Positions 34,540 through 45,156 of a DNA stretch of 64,000 nt are shown here, piece after piece. The notes under the pieces were generated by a model, which was not told where the DNA came from, searched no databases, and worked only from the letters and a program-made list of their open reading frames with translations. Location of the stretch: the NCBI GenBank assembly GCA_028753945.1, contig JAPNXP010000009.1:5146001-5210000 (forward strand). The letters run 5' to 3'. The position numbers and the translations under genes were made by a program. Every line of letters begins with the position of its first letter. The stretch's first letter is position 1. The DNA is from Hexactinellida sp. DTS-2022 (Eukaryota; Porifera; Hexactinellida).

Positions 34540-35345
34540 AATTACAGAGAAGAGAATATTAGGTATATCGACCACATTTCTTCGAAATCAGGAAAGGCCA
34601 AAGATGTTGCAACGGAAGTCATTGATATTTTTAATGAAATTTCAGCAGATGTACTTATACTCGGTTGTGATGGCATTCCTGTAAATACTGGCCCCCATGG
34701 GGGACTGGGGGTATCAATAGAATATATCGAACTCAAATTGGATCACCCTTGTCAACGAGCTGTTTGTGGGATACACACTAATGAGCTAGAGCTCATTCTC
34801 AAACACATATTCAAGGATTTAGATGCTAATTCTAGTGGTCCCATTGACAGGGTCATATCAGAAGACCTCATTAAATACCCACTTGTTCAGTTCGCATATA
34901 TTCCAGGAAAAGTTGAAAAATATCTTCAGAAATGGTCTAAGTTTAGTACTGATCATCATCATCGGTACTTATATGAAATATCCATAGCAATTCAGATAGG
35001 CCCAGAAAAGATTGGTGAAAGACTCTTAACGAAGAATCCAGGTACACTAAATCATGCTAGATGGAATCGGTGGCGGCGCATGGGGGGGGGGCCATGGCCC
35101 TGACCCCCCCCCCCTAGAATAACAATGTTGTACAGTGTGGCCCCCCTGGCCCCCTCACCTAAAAATCCTGGCGCCGCCTCTGGATGGAACACTTGCCAAT
35201 CGTCTCCTACGTTTATATATATCCACACTTCATCCTTCTAATGAGTTAAAGCGCCTTGTAAACTTTATACATAAACAGTATATTCCAGGATGGATTCAAT
35301 TCAAGCGGTTTTGGAAAAATTCGAGTGGTGCCACGAATTTCTTCC
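34540..35345 (+). mobile_element. broken transposon-like protein fragment
   Basis: Reading pieces include SGKAKDVATEVIDIF, LILGCDGIPVNTGPHGG, AVCGIHTNELELILKHIF and NPGTLNHARWN, then LLRLYISTLHPSNELKRL. I recall similar repeated proteins in other invertebrate genomes. The GCDG-x-x-VNTG and C-x-x-H-x-NEL pattern recalls an RNase-H-fold transposase, but I cannot name the family. The copy is broken, and a small hAT MITE (35068-35182) has landed in it. Confidence 0.6.
35068..35182. mobile_element. small GC-rich hAT MITE
   Basis: CGGTGGCGGCGCATGG at the left; a complementary CCTGGCGCCGCCTCTG at the right. Flanks GATGGAAT and GATGGAAC match at 7 of 8. G and C runs fill the inside. Related to 11726-11832. 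Confidence 0.78.
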
Positions 35346-35578
35346 AGTTAGTACAACAGGGACGTCACCAGGATTTTCATCTAGGGGGGCATAGAAATTG
35401 CGAGAGGGAGCAAACATTCTATTGGTGTTAGAACTAACAGTGACGTCACCAAATACATAGTTATTAAGATGAACTTCTCTATTTTAGTGTTTTCTGAAGT
35501 ATGAAAAGTAGCCTACAAAAATCAAAAACATTGATCCCAGCAAATACTACAGAAAAAACTACCAGCCATAGTGAAAGG

Positions 35579-36129
35579 CAGGCCTGGGGTAATAGTAATA
35601 TGTAATAGTAATTGTATTAGTAATGATTACATTTTAGAAGTAATAGTAATAGTAATAAGTAATAGTGTTTCAAATAGGATGTAATAGTAATAGTAATAGT
35701 AATAGAACCTATTGTAATAGGAATTATCTATTACAATTCTACAACTTCGGACTGGCTTATTTGATTTTTCGTGAAGAAATAGGAAGTTGTTAAAATAAAT
35801 TTAAGGCAAAATGATTATCGATTTGAATTTGTCACTTTATTGAAATTAGTTGTTTGCTTAGGTTAGATAATATATGTTTTGTTTGTGTGGGATAATCAAT
35901 TAAAATAATAAACTTCAGACATTCTGAATCATAGCAGAGTCTTAGTAAATGTCTAGTAATTTGTAATAGTAATATTAAAAGTAATAGTAATAGTAATAGT
36001 AATAGTAATAGTAATAGTAATATATTACATATTATTATAATGTAATTGTAATAGTAATAGTAATAGGAAGAAATATAAGTAATAGTAATAGTAATATATT
36101 ACATTTTAGAGTAATTGACCCCAGGCCTG
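35579..36129. mobile_element. hAT MITE with AATAGT repeats
   Basis: Ends CAGGCCTGGGGTAAT and ATTGACCCCAGGCCTG, flanked by GTGAAAGG at 35571-35578 and 36130-36137. The inside is mostly TAATAG hexamer repeats. Confidence 0.92.
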
Positions 36130-36307
36130 GTGAAAGGTAAAGTCAATTTTTACAAGTAAAGTTCTTATATTGGGTTGTATACAGTTGATTACAAGGGAAG
36201 GGTTACAAGGATTCCCTGTATAGTCTATATAATTCAATATTTTCTGCGTTCCTAAGTGATTAATAATTTGATTTATGTCAAACATAATAAAAATAAATAA
36301 CATGATC

Positions 36308-36782
36308 CGTGACCTACGTTATAATAAGGCCTGTTCACTAGTGTTAAATTTTGGACCATGGATGTCGTTTAAGTCCATTGATATTTTTACAATAAATGTT
36401 ATAGTCAGAGATAATTAACCAAGTAGTAATCCATAACGAAAAATATGAATGCCTTGCTACCCTTGCAGTCGGTTCGTATCGAAAATTCTCGAAAAATAAA
36501 TAAAGTTAAACCCGATTAGTTGTTATTGTTCTTCAAATGTTTATTTGCTAAAAACATATATTCACTTTCATGTTTTCTTTAATATTTTGTACTATTGCAA
36601 CATTCATTTACTTCAAATGTGCTTGGTATTAAACCCAATAATATTTTACTTCTTCTGGATTACAACTTGGTTAATTATCTCTGACTATAACATTTATTCT
36701 AAAAAGAATCAATGGACTTAAACGACATCCATGGTCCAAAATTTAACACTAGTGAACAGGCCTTATTATAACGTAGGTCACG
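36308..36782. mobile_element. MITE with ~113-bp inverted repeats
   Basis: Ends CGTGACCTACGTTATAATAA and its complement. The arms are nearly identical for about 113 bp, down to GTCAGAGATAATTAACCA. CATGATC is repeated outside (36301-36307, 36783-36789), a 7-bp duplication. No ORF. Confidence 0.85.
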
Positions 36783-37344
36783 CATGATCGTATATCTTGC
36801 CCTGCATTCTGCATTAACCACATACGTGATATAAATTCATCAATACTTTAGTATGTGTAGTTCGTTTTAGTTTAAGTAGATATTCACTTCACAGGCGAGC
36901 GAGCGGAGCGAGTGATAAAAAAATTAAGGGTGTCCAATACTGTCCATGGAATTTGGTGAATTTATAGGGGGAAATTGGAGCTTGTAGAGGGATATGTCTC
37001 AATTGGGATGGCAAATATGAACTAATGATAACTTATAAAATCGAATTTAATAGCATCAATGGATCAGAGCATTGAGATATCAACAAAATATTGTATCAGG
37101 GGGAGGGGATTGCCCCGGGGGAAGGTTTTTACCAGGGGGGGGGGCATTGCCCCCTATGTCCCTGTAGTACAACTGTCTAGAGAATTTCCACCACAGGATA
37201 TGAAAATTGCACACGAAGTCCTCCAAACAAATGGATTCTGGAGTAATCCTGAAATATATTAATATCAATGCAGACAGATTTGTGCAAAAATAGATCAAGT
37301 ACATCCAAAATTATCACAGCCGATATAAAATTAGACAAAGTTGG

Positions 37345-37681
37345 AAATTTGAACCTCACACCTCGACAAGTTATGACGTCATTGTCACATTTCGAGAACC
37401 CTGGAAATTCACTTAATTGGATATAATTCGCGCCTCTAAGAGATAAAATACTGAAAATTTAATAGAACATGTACATTAATGGTGCGGACACGTTAGTCAC
37501 ACCAGATCACAACTATGCTTACTCATTATCGCATGATGACGTAATCATTAAATTTGACTATTTAGGCCTATTTACGCTTAATAATCAATATTAGGAGTAT
37601 ATAAACCGCACACCAACCGCGAAGCGATTGGTGTGCGCTTTTGTTCTGCCGCGAAGCGACCTAGCAAGCGAAGCGCGCTAG
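37345..37681 (+). mobile_element. Helitron family B 3' part
   Basis: Shares CCTCGACAAGTTATGACGTC and GGTGCGGACA with the copy at 38703. It has a hairpin ACACCAACCGCGAAGCGATT..GTGTGC and ends GAAGCGCGCTAG|T, the classical Helitron CTRR end before T. Confidence 0.7.
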
Positions 37682-39183
37682 TTTCTAATTAAAATACAAT
37701 TATGGACAAAGGGGTTTTCCTACATTCATCATCTATCCATATTCATAAGGCAAATTGTGACAGAAAAGATAAATAATATCGAATGTATATTTGCGGGTAC
37801 AGTATGATGAACACGAATTTCATAATTACAAATAGGATCTATAAAAATAAAGTAAGATTTAGTAATATATAAATAGAAAATTATTCAGTGAAAAACTCCA
37901 ACACCTCACATATGTATAAGCTGTCTCTCAGCATCAGTTACTGCCCATCTGTTTGTATCCCTCATGTACGTCAATGCTTTATTGCCTAAGGATCGAATCC
38001 ATATATAGCTCCTTAGCCTCTCCTAGTTCTGTCCTAGCAACTGAATTGGCCATTCATCATGATATTCAATCGGGATATCGCAGAACCAAAAGGTTCCGCA
38101 AAATAATTGTAAAAACGATGTAAATACGTTTCTTGTGCAAGATACACCAGAAATTAAAAACGGTCATATATAATAAAATTGTTTGCTTTCACTATAATTT
38201 TACCAACTCTATAGCGAAAATATTACCCTGTAATTATACTGATAGCTATGTACTAATAAATTATAAGCAGTTCCAGAAATTACCCTCGAGAATGAAATTT
38301 GGACAACACTGCCTCTAAATGTAGGACGAGTCATGCATAAGTCATTTTAAGTGTAACGATTCCAATATATTAGATTTTACTCGATACAAATAGTAATTAA
38401 TTATACAAAGCCCGCTAGGGGCGGGCGCAGGCACGAAACAACAGTATTGCTTAATTTATTAGACATAAGGGTCCGGAGCTTATTGTGGTACGTGTGCCCG
38501 TAATTTATCTTACTGACCTTGATTAAAATCAGCGTAACCTACACATTGTATCCCTAATAATTGAAGTTCAGGGCCTTGTGGTCATATAAGCTATCTGGAT
38601 TCTTTTCTGCAGCCAGAGCCTTTGGGCCTTCGGTTTAAAAATTTACCAAACTGGCCCATCCCCATAAATGTCAGGAGGATTTGTGAAGATCATATCTATC
38701 TATCAATACTATTAAAACACAAGGCTGTATCTCGAAATATCTCACTCCTCGCCAAGTTATGACGTCATTCTCACATTTTGAGAACCGTAGTCGCACATAG
38801 TTCGCACCCTCCCTCTACGGGAAAATCTGAAAATTTAATAGATGTACATAAATGGTGCGGACATGTGGTCACAATATATCATCACTATGCTCACCCATTA
38901 TAGAATGATGAAGTAATCATTAAATTTTACAATATTATTATTTTTTAATAAATTTTTCTGCCTGTACAAGAAATATACATACACTAATTGTTTACATGAG
39001 GCAGAGGGGAAGGACCGCAAGGAACCTGAGAACCATACTAGGCAGTCCACACGAAGTACAATGTTAAAATTAGTACAATTAAATTCAGTACAGTATTAGG
39101 TACCAAATAATGTCAGTGCTGCCAACCTAAAAATATAGATATGATATGATATATATATATTGTGGTGGGAGATTCGAGGGTGT

Positions 39184-39303
39184 TGCAATTGATCAACTCT
39201 GAGGGTTTGCAATTGATCAACTACGGTAGGTTTGCAATTGATCAACTAAGGTTTGCAATTGATCAACTAAGGTTTGCGATTGATCAACTTTAATTGATCA
39301 ATA
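39184..39303. repeat. left GATCAATTG / CAATTGATC array of the MULE
   Basis: Six units of TTTGCAATTGATCAACT spaced by a few bases just inside the left end. They mirror the longer array at the right end. Likely transposase-binding sites (inference). Confidence 0.85.
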
Positions 39304-39518
39304 GAACAAAAAAGTGCATTGGTTAACTAAGGTTTCCTTTAGTTCATAAATGTGACAGTTCATAACATCGACCGTTATACTATATATATATACACCATAG
39401 ATGACTCAATATACGTATTTACGTAAAGACAACTAACTCTTAATACCGTATACTGAATTATTCTCTCACAAACAAATTTTATGGAATATTTGTGCGACAA
39501 CTACAAATGTAAACGAGG

Positions 39519-40919
39519 ATGCATTTACACCACTCAGATGGATATAAATACTCAAAGATAAAAACATGTAACAATTTAACTTTTTTAAGATGTGTTCTTT
39601 ATCGCAATTTGAGTCGATGTAAGGGAACAGCTAAGTTAAACTCAATTTCCAACATAATTGAACCTAAGCATCCCCATGATCACCCAATTTCAGAATATCA
39701 CACAGAGATATATGAAGTTAAAGCTAAATGCAAATCTGCAGCCAGAACCTCAAGGGAGCGGTTAAGTGAGATTTTTAAGGACACTACTCGAAACGAAGCA
39801 GCTGCAAGTTTATTGTCTTACAAAAATATAGAAACGACCATGTATAGAGCAAGACGTGAAATTGAACCCACCATTCCACGATCTGCAGCTGAATTTTGTC
39901 AACAAATACAAACAACACAATACGCAGTCTATTACAGAGGAGAGGTTACAGTAGGTTCAGAAATAGGAGTACTCTTTTATTCGGATAAGTTTTCTCAAGT
40001 CCTTGCAGAAATCGAAGATATTCAATTTGATGGAACTTTCTATACGGTGCCTATTCAGTTTTATCAACTCTGGACGTTATTTGCAAGAATCGGGCGACAT
40101 GTTTTCCCGTGTATTCATTGTATTTTGACAAGCAAACAGGAAGCACTCTACACTGCACTACTTACAAAAATTCGTGAGCTTTTGCCTCAGTTGTTACCAA
40201 CTCATGGAATGTCTGATTGGGAAATTGCACCTAGAAATGCATTTAAGAAAGTATTTCAGGGAATTCATCTTCATGGCTGTTATTTTCATTACGCACAAAA
40301 TGTCTGGCGAAAGTTGGGAAAACTAGGTTTACAATATCTCTACTATAATAATCAGGAATTTAAACAATTAGCAAGAGCTTTTATGTCGTTACCATTCCTT
40401 CCTGAACAGTTGATACTTACAACATTTGACTTACTTGATACGCATTCCCTTGTTGTTCAGGAAGACGATAACAAATTTAGAAAATTAAAGACATATCTGA
40501 GAAAACAGTGGATCATTAAGACTCCGGCCAATGAACTATCCATTTATAAATCAAGCCAAACTACCAATAATGGAGCAGAAATTTACCATGCCAAGTTGAA
40601 GGCAGAAATTGTTGTAAGCCATCCTCGAATCTGGTATTTTATTCAGATTTTAAATGATATCATTACTGACACAGATTTAGATGTTGAACGCTTACGTAAT
40701 GGCATTGAGATTTCTCGCCCCCGCAAAAAGAAGAACATAGATAATGACATACTAAGAAGTCAGTGTAAACATAAACTTGAAGAAGGAGTATACACACCGG
40801 AACAATATTTGTTTGCATTGGGTAGTACAGTTCAACTGGATAATTCAAGTCAACAAATAGATGAGATCTCTTCAGGGAGCGATGAGGATAGTGAACAGTT
40901 AAATAATCAGGCAAATTAG
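39519..40919 (+). CDS. MULE transposase with FLYWCH-like zinc finger
   Basis: Encodes 466 residues. Residues about 6-50 look like a FLYWCH zinc finger (GYKYSKIKTCNNLTFLRC, CKGTAKL, HPHDH). The RNase-H-fold core has the three acidic residues of MULEs: D171 in DGTF, D233 in SDWEIAPRNAF and E354 in TNNGAEIYHAKLK. The C-x-FH motif (CYFHYAQNVW) lies between the second and third. The tail (residues 440-466) is acidic and serine-rich. It would cut and join its own element ends in the nucleus. In-frame TAA lies just upstream of the ATG, so the start is fixed unless spliced. The TAG at 40917-40919 is followed in the same frame by a RING finger. The frame is otherwise open, suggesting recent activity. 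Confidence 0.92.
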   Translation: MHLHHSDGYKYSKIKTCNNLTFLRCVLYRNLSRCKGTAKLNSISNIIEPKHPHDHPISEYHTEIYEVKAKCKSAARTSRERLSEIFKDTTRNEAAASLLSYKNIETTMYRARREIEPTIPRSAAEFCQQIQTTQYAVYYRGEVTVGSEIGVLFYSDKFSQVLAEIEDIQFDGTFYTVPIQFYQLWTLFARIGRHVFPCIHCILTSKQEALYTALLTKIRELLPQLLPTHGMSDWEIAPRNAFKKVFQGIHLHGCYFHYAQNVWRKLGKLGLQYLYYNNQEFKQLARAFMSLPFLPEQLILTTFDLLDTHSLVVQEDDNKFRKLKTYLRKQWIIKTPANELSIYKSSQTTNNGAEIYHAKLKAEIVVSHPRIWYFIQILNDIITDTDLDVERLRNGIEISRPRKKKNIDNDILRSQCKHKLEEGVYTPEQYLFALGSTVQLDNSSQQIDEISSGSDEDSEQLNNQAN

Positions 40920-41072
40920 CCTTTATGCTGCGTATGTTTACGGGTGAGAGAATCTACAGTACTGTTCTATCCATGTAGACACGCTAGATGCTGTCAAGAT
41001 TGCAGTGAACAAGTTGGCAATTTATGTCCTATATGTCGCTCCACCATTACAGACCGGGTACCAATCTTCATG
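40920..41072 (+). CDS. C3HC4 RING finger in phase after the transposase TAG
   Basis: Fifty residues read on in the transposase frame after one TAG, then TAA. They contain CCVC, PCRHARCCQDC and CPIC, spaced as C-x2-C, C-x-H-x3-C-x2-C, C-x2-C. This is a complete C3HC4 RING like those at the C-terminus of IAP-type ubiquitin ligases, ending TITDRVPIFM. It has no ATG of its own at its start. It could be the normal C-terminus of the transposase cut off by one TAG mutation, or be made by stop-codon read-through. Confidence 0.8.
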
Positions 41073-41231
41073 TAATAGCTGCTAATGTCTTTTTTCATTT
41101 TCTTTCTTTTACTCACTCATTCTATTCTTTGATTCTTTTCAGCTTTCTTTTCATTTCATTATCAACAAATAGTTATATTCTGCATAATTATTTATTTAAA
41201 GCTTAAGTATTCAGTAAGTAATCAACAGATA

Positions 41232-41457
41232 CCGTATAGCCTTGAATAGTAGCCGGGGCGATTATTAATTTCAAGGCCCATTTAGGCCCAAGTGAAATGT
41301 TATGATTTTCGAGAATGGCGAATATTTGTGGAATATAATCATTTGAGATAGTCAATAATTGTAGGGAGGCGATTATTTGATATCAACGGTTATTCTAGGT
41401 GGTGTCAAAAAATAATTAGGACCTATTTTGGGGGGGCTACTATTCAAGGAAATACGG
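41232..41457. mobile_element. mariner-type MITE inside the MULE
   Basis: CCGTATAGCCTTGAATAGTA at the left and TACTATTCAAGGAAATACGG at the right, TA on both sides (41230-41231, 41458-41459). Confidence 0.85.
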
Positions 41458-41602
41458 TATTCTTAGTTGATATTTTCAGATAAATGTGGATTAGTTTCCA
41501 TATGTTTTGATATAAGATAGATAAATGGGATTAATTTAAAATCCAACTGACAATTTCGCGCAGGCACTTGTTTATCACTACAATTTGATCGATTGCCTTA
41601 TG

Positions 41603-41831
41603 ATTATGAAGGGTATGAAGTTGATCAATTGAAAATATACCAGAGTTGATCAATTGAAAATATACCAGAGTTGATCAATTGAAAATATACCAGAGTTGAT
41701 CAATTGCAAACCTACCAGAGTTGATCAATTGCAAACCTCCAGAGTTGATCAATTGCAGTGAATTTTAGTTGATCAATTGCAAACCTTACCGAGTTGATCA
41801 ATTGCAATGCATTTTAGTTGATCAATTGCAG
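41603..41831. repeat. right GATCAATTG array of the MULE
   Basis: About nine units of AGAGTTGATCAATTGCAAACC or ..GAAAATATACC, inverted relative to the left array. Some neighbouring units are identical, so local tandem duplication has occurred. Confidence 0.85.
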
Positions 41832-43650
41832 GCGTCTCGGGAGATTCATCTAAAATCGGGAGGTTGATACTCTAAAAGCGGGAGGTCAGTATTTTAGTTT
41901 AATTAGCAAGAATACCTGAATAAAAGGCATTATAAAACATTTCTCTACCTATCAATTAGTTTCTACCCTCTCATATTGAAATATAAGGTAGCAGTGAGCA
42001 TTTTATTATTATTATAAAATATATATAAATAAAAATTTCCTAAATTGATGTGTTATAGAAATTTCCTAAATGATGTGTCAGAAACTCAGAATGGAAAATT
42101 GGAAATACAAGATAATATACAGAATTATGGTATTTTAAAAGAGACAATTGTTTCTGGGGTTAGAGTAAATTAATTAAGTGAAGACTTCTAAAATATATTG
42201 CTTGTAATTATAAAATTCAGATTCTAATATTTACATATACAATCATCCAAAAAGCGGGAGGTTTGAGAGGGGAGGCGGGAGAGCGGGAGGAAACATCAAA
42301 AAGCGGGACCCTCCCGCCGAAAGCGGGAGGGTTGGCAGTACTGATTTAATGTGCTTATAATGTTGTCAACGATCCCATGTTACTGATGGTTTATCTGGAA
42401 TAAAGTCTTTGGTCTTGCTCTTATAAAACTCATTACAATGTTTTGTAAAAGAGGAAGGGTTGAGGTTAGATAATCTCAAAAACTTGGGTAAATTATTCCA
42501 GTCTCAATTTCAGTTTACCCTCTGAGAACGATCTGTCTTTTATCTGAACAAAAACTTATATAAGACTCGAAATCGCAGTTATAAAACCCACATTTCATTT
42601 TATAGAAAGTTGATAAGTCTTTAACTTCTCTGCGGTAGACAAGAGGTAATAATTTTAAAAGTTCTAATCTCATAGGGTAGTCAAATTCTGGCAATAGGAG
42701 TCTCATTGCCCGTCGCTGCACTCCTTCAATTAATTTAACTAAATAAAGAGATTTGGGATTCCAGATCTCGGAGGCATGCATACTCGAGATAAGAGCAATA
42801 ACGACAATATTCGTGCGGGAGTGATATCTCACGCGGGCGGTGGAGCTGAAACAAGATTCCAACTAACAGTGGCCTAAACTTTTGAATATTTTTGTTAAAT
42901 CACACACTAACCGCTTCGCGGTTGTTGTGTGGTTGTGTTCTGCCGCGAAGCGACCTAGCAACCGAAGCGCGCTAATGTATACTATACTGCTCGAGTGATA
43001 ACTTGCGTAATCCAACCACCTATAAACCAGAATTCGCCTCAATGTGACACAAATTTTCTTATTCATGAGCTCATATAGTGGAAATTTCACTCAAGCTCTA
43101 TAATCCGGAATTCTCCTTAATCCGACATATTTTTCCTGTTCCAACGAGTGTCGGAATAGGCAGGTTCAAATGTAAACTTTGCACATGTAATTTGACACAA
43201 TTGAGAAAATATGAACCCAATTAATTGAAGCGAATAAGTCAATTGACTTGTAATAATAATGAAATTACACGTATTTTGTTTATTAGTGTTTGGGTTAAAT
43301 GAAGAACTGAGGTCTCACAAGATGAAAACGCTAAAATACAATTTAGAATAAAATACAGCAAACATTGTAGAGCCAAATTAGCTTAGATAAAATCAGAAAC
43401 ATAAAATACAGTTGACTCCACTTAAAATATAGATTATATAATTGTTATATTTTTCATTTTCACTTTATTTCACTTTCTGACTTCACTAGTTTGGGGGGGC
43501 TGAGGTGTGGGATTACTTTAAATTATGACCAAACTCAATTTGAATCAATAGATTTTTTTGGGGGGGCCTAAGCCCCCCAAAGCCCTCCATTGTCTACGGC
43601 TATGCTGAAATGGTTTAACACCTTCATAGTAATGATGGCATGGCGAAAAA

Positions 43651-43779
43651 AAAAATCCAAAATTGCAGCTGTGCCGACAGTATTTTCTTGGAGGCACTAT
43701 CAATTACCCAACCGGTAGCCACCAATAGATAGTGCCACCAAAGGGAAATATGTCGGCACAGCTGCAATTTTGGATTTTA
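43651..43779. repeat. palindromic unit P1
   Basis: Imperfect inverted repeat with arms AAAATCCAAAATTGCAGCTG..GTGCCGACAG and complement. The centre holds GGCACTATCAAT. It is repeated at 48846-48971 and 50169-50293. Confidence 0.85.
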
Positions 43780-43946
43780 TTTCTGCGTAGCAGGTGCCCT
43801 GGCCACACCTGTATACATTGAGGACTGAAACTTGGCATGCAGGTGAGGAGTGACCGTCTAATTATCACCTGGGGTTACGGATAGTGAATTAAATTCTACA
43901 CCTTTTGGCAAATCGAAAATGCTCAATTTTAGGGCTGAAACGAATA

Positions 43947-44130
43947 CAGGTAAACCTCCCAAAGCGGCACCTCCGAGTAGCGGCAACCTCCGAGAAGCGG
44001 CACAAAACCATTCTCCCGATGAGTGCCGCTTTGGGAGTTTTACCTTACGAGCAACCTCCCAAAGCGGCAACCTCCGAGAAGCGGCACAAAATCATTCTCC
44101 CGATGGGTGCCGCTTTGGGAGGTTTACCTG
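43947..44130. mobile_element. mariner-type MITE
   Basis: Ends CAGGTAAACCTCCCAAAGCG and complement, TA on both sides (43945-43946, 44131-44132). It holds a tandem doubling of CACCTCCGAG(T/A)AGCGGCA units. Confidence 0.88.
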
Positions 44131-44884
44131 TATACCGAATATACGAGTGTTATCTTAGCAGCGGATTCAGCAGCGGATTCGCAAACATCACTAATAGGCT
44201 AATAACTCAAAAAGTATAAGTTGCACATGAAAAGTGATCACATTATCGGGAAGAGAAAAGTTGGGACAACCCATATATAATCCCAAAATGTCAAAATTCC
44301 TTAAGATGACTCAGCAATTTTCGCTCAAATTTAGACCTCGGTTTTTCCATAAAAACTCAAAAACTATTCATTTTATCAAATTTTCCTTTTAACCACATAT
44401 ATATCTCACTTGGGACATCGTGTCATCTAAATTTCAAAACAAAATATTCATTTTTGAAAAAATATTTTTAACATAAATTTCACTAAAATAAATTTCATTG
44501 ATCTTATCGGCGGATTCGCAGACCTCACGTTTATGCTAATAACTCAAAAAGTTTACGCTGTACGTGAAAAAAATTCACATCAGCGGAAAGATGAGAGTTG
44601 TGACAACCCATATATAATCCCAAAATGTCAAAATTCCTTAAGATGACTCAGCAATTTTCGCTCAAATTTAGACCTCGGTTTTTCCATAATAACTCAAAAA
44701 CTATTCATTTTATCAAATTTTCCTTTTAACCACATATATATCTCACTTGGGACATCGTGTCATCTAAATTTCAAAACAAAATATTCATTTTTGAAAAAAA
44801 TATTATGAACATAAATTACACTAAAATCGGCTTATAATGATGATTTCCAATATCCATAATGTTGGATATGTTGTCAGAGCATCC

Positions 44885-45058
44885 TTATATGTAGACCGTC
44901 TAGATTCTAGAAATAGACGGTCTATAAAAGCCCATACAAATAAGCCAAAATTTTGTAGACCGTCTATAAATTCTGTAGACCACTTGCCCTGCTTTTTATG
45001 GGTAATACTAATGTATAGGGAATAAAACCTGGTCTATTTCTAGACGGTCTACATATAA
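44885..45058. mobile_element. inverted-repeat MITE
   Basis: Ends TTATATGTAGACCGTCTA and TAGACGGTCTACATATAA, with AGACGGTCTA units inside. No clear duplication. A decayed relative lies near 55540-55640. Confidence 0.72.
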
Positions 45059-45156
45059 GATATCTCATGTGTCAACTCTAATAATACTATTGATAAGAAT
45101 GTATTTGATATGCGTCACAGTGTTCACAGGAATTAAAGTTTTTGGTACCTCTGTAG

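Larger units (their letters stand above)
39176..41838 (+). mobile_element. Mutator-like element (MULE), 9-bp duplication
   Basis: Starts GAGGGTGTTGCAATTGATC and ends complementary to GAGACGCCTGCAATTGATC. GGGAGATTC flanks both ends (39167-39175, 41839-41847), the 9-bp target size usual for MULEs. Inside both ends are arrays of GATCAATTG. It encodes a DDE transposase (39519-40919) and an in-phase RING finger. A mariner-type MITE sits at 41232-41457. Structurally whole, apart from the TAG between transposase and RING. Confidence 0.92.
39113..42343. mobile_element. hAT element containing the Mutator-like element
   Basis: Ends CAGTGCTGCCAACC and GGTTGGCAGTACTG. The right side carries repeated AAGCGGGAGG units. 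Flanks AATAATGT and (A)TTTAATGT agree only imperfectly, so the duplication is likely eroded. Confidence 0.7.
38940..42862 (-). mobile_element. 5'-truncated LINE, split by a hAT insertion
   Basis: A 115-codon frame (42862-42515, - strand) has the end of a non-LTR reverse transcriptase: HASEIWNP, IEGVQRRAMRLL, RLELLKLLPLVYRREVKDL. It is followed in another frame by NWNNLPKFLRLSNLNPSSF, so the copy is decayed. Its 3' untranslated part continues past the hAT to an A/T-rich tail near 38940. The clade looks Jockey/CR1-like. Confidence 0.75.
38703..42975 (+). mobile_element. Helitron family B element containing a four-level nest
   Basis: Head A|TCAATACTATTAAAACACAA at 38703. Tail with hairpin CACACTAACCGCTTCGCGG and end GAAGCGCGCTAA|T at 42975. 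Between them lie, in order of nesting, a LINE, a hAT, a Mutator-like element and a mariner-type MITE. Pairing this head with this tail is inferred from family match, orientation and the removable insertions. Confidence 0.6.

Noticed and set aside
39481-39558. Upstream ATG reading MEYLCDNYKCKRG
   Set aside because: A different frame that closes after 25 codons; the FLYWCH-like match is in the frame starting at 39519.
41603-41831. Possible CRISPR-like array
   Set aside because: The units are short, palindromic and spaced by a few bases, lie at a MULE end and mirror the other end. This is not a CRISPR, and the genome is animal.
42863-43090. 75-codon minus frame
   Set aside because: Covers the Helitron tail hairpin and unrelated DNA.
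43905-44219. 104- and 79-codon frames
   Set aside because: They read through the GC-rich mariner-type MITE; the repeated residues come from its internal tandem repeat.
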